A DNA stretch of 64,000 nucleotides from Bryopsis sp. KO-2023 (lineage: Eukaryota; Chlorophyta; Ulvophyceae; Bryopsidales; Bryopsidaceae), in NCBI GenBank assembly GCA_030272585.1, contig BSYQ01000002.1, forward strand, positions 6,262,001-6,326,000, written 5' to 3'. The notes below the pieces were generated by a model. It made no database searches. It was not told the origin of the DNA and saw nothing but the letters and a program-made list of their open reading frames with translations. This document shows positions 1-11,130 of this stretch, in pieces (position 1 is the stretch's first letter; each line of letters opens with the position of its first letter). A program made the position numbers and the translations under genes.

Positions 1-380
1 TCCGTCTCAAATATGTGTGACCTCTTGTGGGCCACCCCCGACCTTATGTAGATTTATGTTACCAAGCGGAAGTTGACTCAAATTAATACATCCAAATATT
101 TGATACAAAGTTTTTCTCTGATAGTAGTCTTGTTCGATATTGTTCAATGTTTCCCCTTTTCACAAACATTCATTAATAGCGCAGCCTGTTTCGAGTTCCA
201 GGTTGGAATGGTTCAGGTTGTCTAGCAAGATCCTATGTAACCGATGTATCGTTTGTGACGTCTTGTTTCTTCTCACTTTCAGAATAACGATTGAGAATAC
301 CCAAGTATTGCTCATTGAAGAAAACCCCGAATTGTCACCGCCTCTCCAATTGCCACCACCTAATAACAGATAACACCTAC
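1..380. repeat. Dispersed repeat family A, copy 1
   Basis: The first 120 bases closely resemble 52826-52960: both contain the words AAATATGTGTGACCTCTTGT and GGGCCAC, and later similar blocks around CAAATATT. Looser similarity (TTGTTCAATGTTT, ACAAACATTCATT) continues to about 180 and near 53217. The element starts at or before the window edge, so its left end is unknown. The TGTGACCTC start is reminiscent of an LTR start, but I see no second LTR or primer-binding site here. No protein can be assigned. Confidence 0.6.
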
Positions 381-2400
381 TTGTTCACCAACACTCCTTT
401 TTGTAGCTAGCCTCTCATTCCCTACTAGCAAGAAAATTGATTCCAAGAAACATGACCAAACCGGCTCGACCTCATATATGTATGGTCGTCTTTGAAAGTG
501 AGATTCTTTGTTGCGGTGTTGAGTCTTGAGGATTTTGTCTTTGGTAACTTCCGATTGCTATATTTTGCTCGTTGCAGCTTGCTATGATAAGTCATTTTGT
601 AGAGTCCTTAAACACTGATTGATATTCTAAACATACAATGGAAAGTTTTTTGGAAATTCGTTTTTCTATCTAGGGGCACCAGATTTCTCGTCTTGGATCT
701 AAGGTCATCAACGACATTTCTTAGGGAAAGTATTGGCCTGCTAAGGACCATCGATTGTGGTGGAGAAGAAAGCTCGAATCGAATTGCAGTGGCGTTGACA
801 CCGCACGATTTACTGAAGAAGAATTATGAATAATAACTACCCAATGGAGTATTCATCCATTAATCGGGGAAAAGCTATGTTGTGTTTTTCTCACTAAAGT
901 TAGCTATGCGCGTTAAAGTGGCTACGGACATAACAAAGCGTCTTTTGGAGTGTTTGATACTTCAAACCTTAAAACACTTCACGTTCTCGATAAGTTGTTT
1001 TTAATTTCCTTGGTTTCGTATGACTCTACGAGAAGGAAACAAGCGTTATTCTGGAACTTCGTTGATCAGGAGACTGACTACATACGATCGTGCAGTTCAC
1101 TTGACATTGGTCAGTTTGGAGTTGATCTTATTTTATCTTATACTACATTTTCTTCTGGACTAGTGATTTATTATTATTATCGCATTCGAAAGAAAAGAGT
1201 TCGGGCGTTTTCGAAAAAACAAGCCTGAAGTCATCTTAAGTTCCCTTGTGGAAAGGTGAGAGCAGGTGGGGAAAAATTAAGAAGGCCGGCTATTTCGTCC
1301 TTTTCCATTATTGTCTCTCTATCAAAGCATAAAATTTCTTGTGTTATCATTAAGGTGTTACAACATTATTCTAATACCCCCCCCCCCCCGCTCCCCCTTG
1401 GTTGCGATGCCGCCGCCGAAACTCTTCCTTAGTCGATATCTAATGGTGAAGAATTGGACTTTTGATGGTTGTCTGATTGATCAAAATGATTGGAGGGGTC
1501 TATAGGTATATATTTCGTACTATCGTTTTCGCTCCATCTTATTTTGAGGCTTTAATAGCAATCGCTCCTATTTTCCGGCCGGCCTAGGGAACGCTGGCTT
1601 ATCAAGCTTAACTCGAAGTTGGGGGGCGGAGCGATTCGACCAAAGCTCCATTTCAGGAAAGCCACACAGCATTGTAGGGCCTTATTGGGCCCTAAACCCT
1701 AAATTGCCATCCAGGACGCTTAGATTGATGGTGACGTAATTCATGTGACCAGTCAAACCCATCAGACTTGTTTTTGATTCTTCCCGCGGCCTGTCATTTT
1801 TTGTCAGACTATTTTCGCGGCTTACGTCATTTTCTGTCAGACTACCTTTTTAATTAGTATTTTCACAATAGCGCCTTTTCGTAGCCTGTCAGTCTCGTCA
1901 GACTTCTTTTTTGTCGTAGTCGTGACACGGCAGCACCTGTTCGCTGCGGGGGTTCCTTAGTCAGCTACCTCTGAAGAGAAAGGGACCATCTCTAGCTCCG
2001 AACAGAGTTTTTGTTATTCCGGAACAATTGTAAGGCCGACTTTGTCCGAATGAACTATTTTCCGACTTCCTGTTTTCTGTCGCTATACGCGACTCTTGTC
2101 ATTGTACGCAACTTCGTCTCTCGACCCAATCTCTAGCACTTGGACTCTCGTTTCTACCCCAAACGGTTTTACTGCGGCGCCTAGTGACTCCAAAACTTAA
2201 ACCCTTTAGAGAGCCCTGCGGACTTACTCCAAAGGTTCATCGTGCCTCTAGGCTGCTTATCGATACTGCGCTCAATCAACGATGACCCTCATGACAGGAA
2301 AAAGTGTTCTCCTTCACTTAGACTCGGCTTTTGTCATGGATCGAATTTGTTTGATCCCGACCACTTAGTCCATCCTCGATGAACTTGTTTTGAGACTCTT
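381..2400. other. Gene-free stretch with short repeats
   Basis: I see no supportable gene. The stretch holds an 11-base C run at about 1379-1389 and two CCCTAAA units near 1690. It also holds a loose short repeat at about 1785-1915 in which a GTCATTTT(T/C)TGTCAGACT word recurs at roughly 38-base spacing, with a third degenerate form around TCAGTCTCGTCAGACT. Open frames here are short and lack recognisable motifs. Confidence 0.5.
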
Positions 2401-2479
2401 AGAATGGCTATAGGAAAAAGAAGAGGATGGCGTCCAACATTATTTAGACATTCATACAGCAACGCACGGCCGCACACCA

Positions 2480-2752
2480 GGCGGAAGAAGACTTAAGTAT
2501 TAAGGACTTAGAAGCTCAGGTGGAGGTGTTAACGAGGGACAAGACGATCTTGCAGACTGGAGCGGAAGCCCTTTAGCAAAGGATGCAAACGGTAGTAGTA
2601 GAAGCCCAGAGGAGGGCTACCGTCTGGGAGATTACCAGAGAAAGGTTGTGTTTGGCAAGCATGGCTTGCGCGATCGCAGCTTTGTCCGATGCATTTGAAT
2701 GGCAAGGGGTAGGTTCCGCTGAAAATTGTTGCGTATATCGATTCGTTTGATC
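2480..2752 (+). pseudogene. Coiled-coil protein relic
   Basis: One forward frame reads through a heptad-like, charged segment (…EEDLSIKDLEAQVEVLTRDK…) followed by an in-frame TAG at 2574-2576 and then QRMQTVVVEAQRRATVWEI. The TAG sits where a glutamine (CAG) would fit, so the frame looks like one broken by a single C-to-T change. Composition resembles the coiled-coil segments at 49.9-50.4 kb and 51.2-51.5 kb, but I cannot show they are the same family. No function is assigned; the Gag-like coiled coil of a retroelement is one possibility. Confidence 0.35.
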
Positions 2753-3616
2753 TACCCCCAATGTACATGCATCCATGGGCAGATCTGGATTAGATAAGGT
2801 TTCGTTATCATTCATTTTTTCTTTTTTAATCAGCCTATTTATTTGTTTGTTATTAATATAGTGCCATCTCCACTAGAGCATCATGAGTTCTTGCAGATTA
2901 TGTTGCGTGTAGGATACAAGGCGATTAACTACGTATTTCCGATAGATCAAAGAACAATTTCAAGTGTTAGCATATTTGCATGTTGTATAAGATAATAGGA
3001 AATCTTGATCGGATGATCATTAGTCAAAGTACGTTTCCCATTTTGCGTATATTGACATAACATTTTAAGTTTATGAGAACCCTAGCGAGAAGCGCGAGAG
3101 ATGTGGCGTAAGCCAAAAAGAAAAGACCAAAAAAATAAAATTGGTTGGCGTATTGTGTAAGATTGAGTTGTTCTAGATTGCTATCATAATGAACTAATCA
3201 GAAAGGAGCACCTCATCAACTGAAAACTATATGTTCTCTCTCCCACATTGAACACCACTAAAAGTGTGAATTATGACGAAACAAATTTTTTCTTTTCGAT
3301 TTCTCTACGTGGGGGAAGATGCTTAAATTTGTCAAACACAATGGTGTTAGCTGTTAATTTTGACAGTAAGAGACCGAGTGTTGATTGTGGCGGAGAGACG
3401 GGTCAACGGCGTCCCAGTTAATGAACAGCATTTTCAAGCGCGACCGAGAAGAAGGGTGAATCACGCACGTCACACAAACTGACCCTGGCAGTCGGCGAAC
3501 GAGTTGAAAGGATGCAAAATTCCCTTGAGTTGTGGCGTCTTTGCAATTTTGTTTGCACACAACCTGGTTCGTCGGGAATTGCTGACTAGCACTCCTACTC
3601 AGATAATGTAAATTAT

Positions 3617-3754
3617 AAGATCTCCTATCAAAAAATCACTACACCTTCAAAAGAGGAACAAATAAAAGCAAGAATTGAAAGGTTGATTGCTAGTGCAAGA
3701 TTGGAGCTTGCCGTTGACATGGTGGCCGAGGCATCCAAGACAAAGACTGCTTAG
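3617..3754 (+). pseudogene. Coding-like C-terminal fragment, unrecognised
   Basis: A forward frame ends at TAG (3752-3754) and reads as a charged helical tail containing EEQIKARIERLIASARLEL and DMVAEASKTKTA. No start is evident and the frame is lost upstream. A T-rich stretch follows and then the repeat B unit begins at about 3822. I do not recognise the protein. Confidence 0.25.
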
Positions 3755-3821
3755 CTTTCTTCTTTTTTTCTTTTCAAATAAAATTTCTTTTTTTTAAATA
3801 AGAAATGTATTTATTTCTTTC

Positions 3822-4640
3822 CCACGCATCATCCCATCATTTGGCGGAAGTCGGAGATTTTGCATGGGATGATGTCCAAGTGGTGTTCAAACAGAGACGT
3901 TTAAAGGCCAAGACAACCGCCACTCAATTTTTGCGTCAACGCACGTTAAACCAAAAACATTTACCGTCAAAGTCCAGTCATCATTGCTTTGGTTTTCATC
4001 ATTTATCGATTTGTCACGACTGGCTTTTATATCCGGTGTGATATTTGGATCCACTCAACATAGTTTATTAATAGGTTAAGAAAAGAGTTTTGTTCGGGTT
4101 TGGGTCACAATTACGTGACGTTGCATTCACGTGTGCATCCCATTGAATTTTTTAATGGTGGTATGCGTTCAACGAACTATCATAAATTGTGCTTAGTACC
4201 ACATCGTTAAATTGAGAATTTCCCTCGAGTCTTGTTGCACGACGTATTGCGAAGAGAAATCTTTGTTCGATGTTTGAAATATCAAGACCGTGTGCTTCGA
4301 AGTTTAACAAAAGGAAGAAAATGGAGTGTCGAAGAAGCATTCAAGCAAGAAAAGAAGCTTGAAGTCGGAGCACTATATGATTATAACGATAGATTTCTTG
4401 GGTGCAAGTCGGAGAGAATATAAAGATTTGACTATCTGAGTTTCCGGCACCTACTCTCCAAGATATTTGAAAGGCAACTTGCAAAAGCTAACCTTAAATC
4501 TTGCTTGGGCATGTAGAAGTTGTATTGATGGAGCTAAAGTTGAGATCCCGTGTCATTTGTCATTTACTTCTCCGTCCGAAAAATCTCGTACTTGATGATT
4601 TTCGATAGTTTCACTCGAGGTCCAGCATGCAGGCGGAAAA
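3822..4640 (+). repeat. Dispersed repeat family B, copy 1, with a conserved reading frame
   Basis: This unit closely matches 39103-39925, from a shared left edge (CGC(A/G)TCATCCCATCATTTGG) through TCACTCGAGGTC, and more weakly 47195-47700. Within it a forward frame at 4232-4423 (EIFVRCLKYQDRVLRSL … KWSVEEAF … LYDYNDRFLGCK) is recognisable in all three copies with amino-acid replacements, which suggests the plus strand once coded. Further downstream is a word encoding LLSKIFERQLAKAN that also appears in the relic at about 8.6 kb. The frame is broken by stops after 4423. The protein family is not recognised. Confidence 0.6.
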
Positions 4641-7600
4641 AGAGTGCTGGTTGAGGCGAGGATGCTGGAAATTCAGAGACAGACGGGCGCTCTCATCTCT
4701 GGAATCCTTAAAGACGTGAGACTCTAACTTTCATTTTTTTTTGTCGGTTGATTTCTAGTTGTTTTTAAAAGAATCTTGTGAGATAGTCAGACTTGTAGTG
4801 ATCCTGTTGCGCGCCAAGCTTGGCTTGGTAAACTGATTTTCTGCGAAGTTGAGAAAGAAGAACCTCGAGGAGAACAACCGAAATGAGGTTGATTGGGTAA
4901 ATGAAACTCCTAGGTGGTGCCAACATCAGGGCGGATATGATTCAGTACTTTCTGGTGGCGATTGAGATTATATTAGAGATAGATGACGACCCTAGGATCC
5001 TAGGCTGCAGGAACCCCTGTACCGAGGATGCAGCCTCAACATTTTGCAGGTGAGGCTGGTTTGCTACCGAAATAATTGCATCAGAGGCTGGTTTTTGGAC
5101 TCATGCGACTGAAGTCTTATCGCGTGCGACGGTGGTGGTTTTAGTTTGGTTTAGTCACTTTTCAAGTTTCGGTGTGCATTGAAGAAAGGTTTTTTGCGCT
5201 CTGTTGTGACATGTGTTGGACGGGTTTGGCGTTGTGTGCGACGTAGGTCTTAATGGTTTTATGGTCCTTGAAAGAGTCGTCGGGGATGACCAGGTCGACA
5301 TTTGAAGCCCTGCTTCGATTGTTCTCTCAAGTGATTCCTCAACCCAACGACTTTACTCGTACCTTTGCAATCTTCAAGAGACGAATTAGTGTTCCGAACT
5401 TGAAAAACTTCGGGTACGCTACGTGTGAGGATGGGTGCACCGCTGTGAAAGAGACCAGGTGCGTCGCTGATTGATGTTGGTTCAACAGTAAAAAGTGTGT
5501 GTGTGATAAAACGTTACAACAACAAAAAGTTCGCATAAAAACCTCCATGTTTCTCGTGATGGTTGTGATCTTGTGCAACTCTTAAACCATGTGCTGCAAC
5601 ACATCAGTCCATGTGTGTGACGTAAAAGTAGAAGTGAAAAATATCCGTTCGTTTGCAACTCCGTAAAGCGTTCTTGCGCCGACGTGTGGTTGTTGTGCGA
5701 CATATATGTGGATATGTGCCTCTTGGCATTCAAGATCTCTTTTTCTTCGATAAGTGTTATAAGCGTCTATGCGTCGGAAGAAAAACACTGTGCGACATGT
5801 TTGTTGATGTGTGCTACCGTTCCAGTAGATCGGGCAAGTCATCCAGCTTCCGATGTTGCAACTCCATTACGCTCATTATAGCGACTAAGTCAATTACCTA
5901 CTAAGATTTCCGGTAAACATATATCATAATCACGCAATCTTGAGAAAGTGACTCCTCACACATTTTGGCCTTGAACCTCAACACACACGCTATCCGGTGC
6001 AGGCTACATAAGTTGTACGAGTTCTTTCTATAAGGGGATCTAACTGTAGTATTAGTATTAGAACCAAAACACGGAACGTTTTCGAAGTGGAAGTTTCAGG
6101 AGACACTATGATTTGATGTGGAATTGCATAATGGGAAAGCAAGAGCTTTTGCGAGGGAAATGGGCAGAAATACGATTGATGTTGAGCCAGTTGATGTATA
6201 CCCTCTACTCCGAGTTTATTTTTTAGGGAAAGAACTTTTTTTGCTCGTGATAGTTGTGGGTACGAAGGCTATTGATACGGGTAACATTGCTCATCGCGGA
6301 TGACTTTTCGCATATGCCCATAAACAACTTTTTTTTAATGAATGTCAATCTTTGGAAAACAACATCAAGGTGGGCAAATTTTCAATATCAAAATATGGAT
6401 TCGATAATGATAAGACAAGACAAGACGAGTGGGCAGATGGTTTGCGTCATATTTAGCTGCTTTATTGGTATGTGTAGGGAGTAGATTATCTTTTGGACTC
6501 CGATCATCCGAATGAAGTTCCCTAGATTCAAGTCGAAGAAAAGGACGGAGTCGCGAGAATCATCGTGCGATGTCCCCTCATCGATGTCCCCTTATTATAT
6601 ATATTATATATGCCCCCTTTACATATATATATATAAAGGAGAGGAGGGCGACTAATTTTTTTTGGAAAAGGAGGAAAGGTTGTTCATGGACAGAAGGAAT
6701 GCATGGCAAAAGGGAAGGAAGATAGAAAGGGAATAAAAGTGGGACAACACAAATAATTCAGGAGGTGTTTCATGAGTGTTTTATAGTGGAGTTTCTTGTT
6801 TTTTCTTGCGTGTAGGTCGTTTTAGTATGCAAGTGCCCCTCTCTATTTTTATTTGTCTTATTTTTAGTCTATTTCGAAAAGAACCATGAAATACCGAAGT
6901 ATGGGATAGTCGGGTGAGATCTAATAGGGTCTTTTCCTGAACAATAAAGGGAAACCACAAGTGGGGTTCTATATCAGTATTGCACAAAACCTCGGGTTTA
7001 AGCTAGTTGTATTTGCGTCACGCCAGTTTGGGACGTTATAAGGTAACCTCTTTTTTCCCTTTTCACCATAAAACTGCCCTAGTACTCCGAAACATGCAAC
7101 TATCTTGTGTTCTTTGCTTGCGCTCTCGAGGACGTGGTATGATTTAAAGTGGTGTTGGTTCTAAGATGTATACGTGTATATATGAAAAGGAAGCTAAAGG
7201 GCGAGGAGAGGGAGGAATCCATCAAGTAAAATAGGCCATGCAATGCATCATCTTCTTTTCGAAACATCCAACCTCCACTATTGGCTTTGTAGGACTTTGC
7301 ACTTCGGAGTGTAATTCACGCACACGCACACTACGTCTTTTTTTAATTAATTCTTCATCTTTCCGCAAACATTAGTGAATTCCTCATTTTGCCTTTTGTT
7401 TAAAGTTAGATTGGGCAGCAAGTGAATTCACAGATGAGACCATTTCTTGAAGGCATCGGCATCCACCATTTTTGGTCCAACGTTGAACCCGGGATTCACA
7501 TTTTGATAGGATTGAAGATGGGTCAAAGAAGAAAGGTATAAGTCTTTTTTCCCAATTTAAGACAAAAGATTTTTTTTTTTATGTTTTTAAAAATGTTAAT

Positions 7601-8320
7601 TGAAACGGTGCGATTTTTTTGTTCTACACTAGAGTTATTCCATCCCTTCGTATTTCGAAGTTTTTTTGAGCCAATTGTCGAAAGATACTTGATCTTATTT
7701 GTTCGATGCGAATATTTCTTCAAGAACGATAGGTCTGAGAATAGTCTGGAGAAATTAAGATGATACTTCTTCACTTCCTTTATCGCTCCAACCCATTCAA
7801 TATTAAAACTCATTTTACTAATGCGCCGTATTGCAAAGCAAAGTTTCACTCTTGCCTATATGAAGATTTCTAGAGATGTAAAGTTTGGTGCAGAAAGAGT
7901 TGCAAGAAAGATTTGAGGGCATTGCTTTTTCAACAGAAAGCTTGTGAAGACAATGAGGCTCTCACTTCCACCCCCAGCAGATATAGCAGCTGTTTCTTTG
8001 CGCAATTTTCGGATACCCAAAGCTGGTTGACAGGTCATCGAAACCTTTTCCGTTGATGCTCGCTTCCGCTTTATTGCTTTAAAGAATCTCGCTTACATCC
8101 TTGTGCGAGGCATATATACTTTAAATAGTCTATATCATTGCCAACTCCAATGTCCCGTCTCAACACAATTAGGACAAGCGATAGATGGTGTCGATTGTCG
8201 CATTTATTAAAGTAGAACATTGTTTGGATTTGTGTCGTTTATGTTTTTCACATTTGATTGAAACAATGAGGACTCGTCATCGGAAGGAATGAGTTCCTTT
8301 GGTAACCACTTCCTAAAAGA
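4641..8320. other. Gene-free stretch with AT-rich microsatellite
   Basis: No gene can be supported. Between 6593 and 6642 there are interrupted TA repeats (ATTATATATATTATATATG and CATATATATATATAAAGG). Around 5.48-5.90 kb several overlapping short frames exist on both strands, but none has a domain, and their overlap on opposite strands argues against coding. Single-base T and A runs are common. Confidence 0.4.
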
Positions 8321-8324
8321 ACAC

Positions 8325-8700
8325 ACGAGAATTCGAGCGCTTAGTTCAGCGGAATAGTTTATCTAAAACGCACAAGATTGCAATTCAAACAAAAGTTTCA
8401 TCTTCCGTAGTTAGGCTATCGAGCCTTCGAATTTTGGCCATTCACCACGCTCATCGTTCAAATATGAACAACGGTTAGGACGGATCGAACGTGGAAACCA
8501 ACCAGAATAGATCATACCTGGACATCAATATGATAGGGCGGATAGCATCGTTAACGTCCCCCACAGATCTCGCCGACTACTTTTCCTCCTTGTTTCCGTT
8601 TCACCTACTCTCCAAGATATTTGACAAGCGAGTTGCAAAAGCCAACTTTATAACGTTGCTCCTAGATGCTAAATGATCCAGATAAAATACGCAACATCAT
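8325..8700 (+). repeat. Decayed repeat fragments shared with 17.6 kb and with family B
   Basis: Bases 8333-8405 (containing GGAATAGTTTATCTAAAA) match 17625-17690. Farther on, a frame at 8491-8673 contains the words FHLLSKIFDKRVAKAN, clearly related to LLSKIFERQLAKAN in repeat B at about 4.46 kb and 39.74 kb. This is therefore another eroded copy of part of that coding family, ending at TGA 8674-8676. No function is recognised. Confidence 0.45.
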
Positions 8701-9109
8701 GCTTAAGAAGAGATTCAATCTCGGATCGATTGCAAGGGGAATAGGGGAACTGGAAAATGTGTAGGAGAACAGTTGGGTTTTGGGTGATGGGGGACTGCAT
8801 TGGGGTAGAGCTCCAAAGAAAAGTAGAGGTTGTGAAGTTGAATGGAGGGTGGAATCCGAAATCTTTGTAATGATGAATGAGATGGATTCAAAAGTCAATG
8901 GACTGAAACTCTTTCTAAGGGACTAGTCGACATGTTTGGTATCTTTCTTGAAGAGAACAATACAAGGTGTGCTTTGCTGGCCGTGTCTCCTTGCTAGCTG
9001 ACTCATTTTATCCCAGAAGTGTGGTATCGTTGGGGAAAGTAGTACTTACGTTGATGGAGGTGGAGTTGAGACCATATTTTGCAGAGATTGTAAGTTCGTA
9101 ACAGACGAG

Positions 9110-9290
9110 CTCCACGGTAAGCGTTCTTCCATATTTCTCCAAAAAAGAAATATACTCCCATCGTTCTGTTCATATGGCGGCGAAAATTGTTCAAGGGGGA
9201 GGGCAATCACTTAGTTGTCTTAAGAGGCGTATGTGCCCGAAAAAGAATTTTATGCCCTATTTGAAGGCAACGATGCTGGACATTATTGCA
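9110..9290. repeat. Dispersed repeat family C, copy 1
   Basis: Similarity to 40040-40270 is visible by eye: both contain ATGGCGG, GAGGGCA, a TCACTT(A/G) word, and a block reading TAT(T/A)TGAAGG(C/A)AACGATG(C/G)TGG(A/G)CATT. Length and spacing agree over about 180-230 bases with indels. It is an old, diverged pair. No coding frame can be followed across both copies. Confidence 0.4.
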
Positions 9291-9929
9291 TAAGAATTGT
9301 CAAGAGTGTGATTGCAAGCATGGGGTCGATACTTTCGTAGCATGTCAATCAGGGTGATGTGAAGATAAGGAAAATGCTCATTTTCTAAGAAGTTCACAAC
9401 AAATATTTTCTGCTTCTCGGAAATTAACATCACATGTTTTTCGGTAACTCGTGATCATGTGGTCACTTTCTGTCGCAAGCGAGTATTGACACGACAAAGT
9501 GCAAAAGTCTTTGTGTCGATGATGTTCTATTCATGTTCGGTGCTAGGAAAGGCTCTCGTGCACTTGTTAAAGTCGCCAATTCTCAGGTCTAAACGATGCA
9601 CAACTTGTCAAACGCTTTCTTTCCGAAAGGTGCAAGCTATTCAAATATGGACAAAACATGTTATCTTGTTGCATTATATTGAGTTTTTTGCCGTATTTAT
9701 GTGAATCGGAATAGATTAATAGATTCTCGCTCGTCATCAATTTTTAGAGTACGAAGAGATGAGGGGAGACCTGGAGGTATGGAGCGGTGAGAGCGATACA
9801 GCCTCTCCGATAGTATTACAAAATCTGGTAGGGCCTTGATCAAGACCCTTAAGGTGATCGATCTCATAACGTGCTTCTTACTTAAAGTTAGAGACTTTAA
9901 TACACGATACATCCTTCATTTACATGGCC

Positions 9930-10000
9930 ACATGACTTGCTACTTCATGTTCTGGGAACTTTTTCATGCTTACGGAGAAATATGATTACGCTTTTAGAAG
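9930..10000. repeat. Short repeat shared with 49.24 kb
   Basis: The block CATGACTTGCTACTTCATGTT followed by GACTTTTT-like sequence recurs at 49240-49290. The similarity is short and lies just left of the gag/protease relic at 49.3 kb, so it may be part of a family interrupted there by that element. Confidence 0.4.
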
Positions 10001-10939
10001 ATGAATTCATCAAGTCTTGTCTCAGCGAGTAGAGATTGTAAGGAGTTAAGAATTTTTTCGAAAGATTTTAGTGTTACGGCCACTGTAACAATGAGTCTTA
10101 ATAGGAATCTTCAATAATTTATGACCGGTAAGTACAAGGCAATCAATCATCTTGCAACTATTGCAAGACTTAAGGATTTTTGTAACGTTTTTAACAAGGT
10201 TTTTCAGCCCCACTAAGAGAACAAACTCTGCAAGGCTAGGGACGAGTGAAAATAACATTGGAAGTAGGGCAGGTATAGAGCGTGGGACGTCCATGAGAAA
10301 GGACGTGATATGGTAGATATTATATAAAATGAATGATTAGATCGTAAAAGCCTGGGATGGGAAGAAACTATCGGAAGAAGCAAGAGGCTCTTAAAAAAAA
10401 AGCTGCAAGAATCTTCGACCACCAGTACACCTGAGCACAAAAGCACAACCTACTATATATATAAGAATAGTTGGACCCCGAGACGAAATGGCAGTCGAGT
10501 TGCAAAAACAGTGGAGCTGTTCACTGAGTTGTTAAGTCGGGCTCCTAAATTAGAAGTTTGGTTTTTTATAGCATGTTCCTGGAGCAACGAATTACGGACC
10601 ATAATATAGTAGAAACCTAAAAGAAAGGTTTTAGAGCTTCGAATTCTTTCGACAAAACGATAGATACCTTCCTAATTCGAAAGTGAAGGAAAAAAATTGG
10701 CCTCTTATGCGGAATCATTGCATAATATAGTTGTGAACGTGTTACACATGTTGAAAGAAACTTGATTTTAAGCGTGATATACTCCGTTAGGTTTTTCCTC
10801 TTTGTCAAGATTGAAAATTGATTTAAGAATCAAGAAAAGGTTTTCGAATCCTTACGAAATGAAAACAAGAATAAGAGAACACGAATATTATGAACGACAA
10901 TCACATGGAGACCGAATAAAAAATTTACATTAAAATGAG

Positions 10940-11130
10940 GATTCAATTGTACAAGGTGTTGTTGACGACATCTTGTTCTACTCGAACATTGCTTTCAATG
11001 GACATAGTTTAATTGAAGATCTATCTGAAGTGACAGAAGAAATCAAGGGACAACTGGAAGAGAAGAGGTATCATGTGGAAGATGGTCTTTCAAGGTTTGG
11101 TAGACGGCCCCTGAAAAAAGAAAAGTAATA
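10940..11130 (+). pseudogene. Ty3/gypsy reverse transcriptase/RNase H relic
   Basis: A forward frame contains VDDILFYSN, matching the gypsy reverse transcriptase signature (Y/F)xDDIL(V/I)(Y/F)S that carries two catalytic aspartates. About 40 codons later it reads EKRYHVEDGLSRFGRRP, resembling the end of the gypsy RNase H region (…VADALSRRP). In an intact polyprotein these are several hundred residues apart, so most of the domain would be deleted. The similarity is limited to these two short motifs, so the call is tentative. Confidence 0.4.

Noticed and set aside
1688-1704. Telomere-type CCCTAAACCCTAAA repeat
   Set aside because: Only two units; not a telomere or interstitial array.
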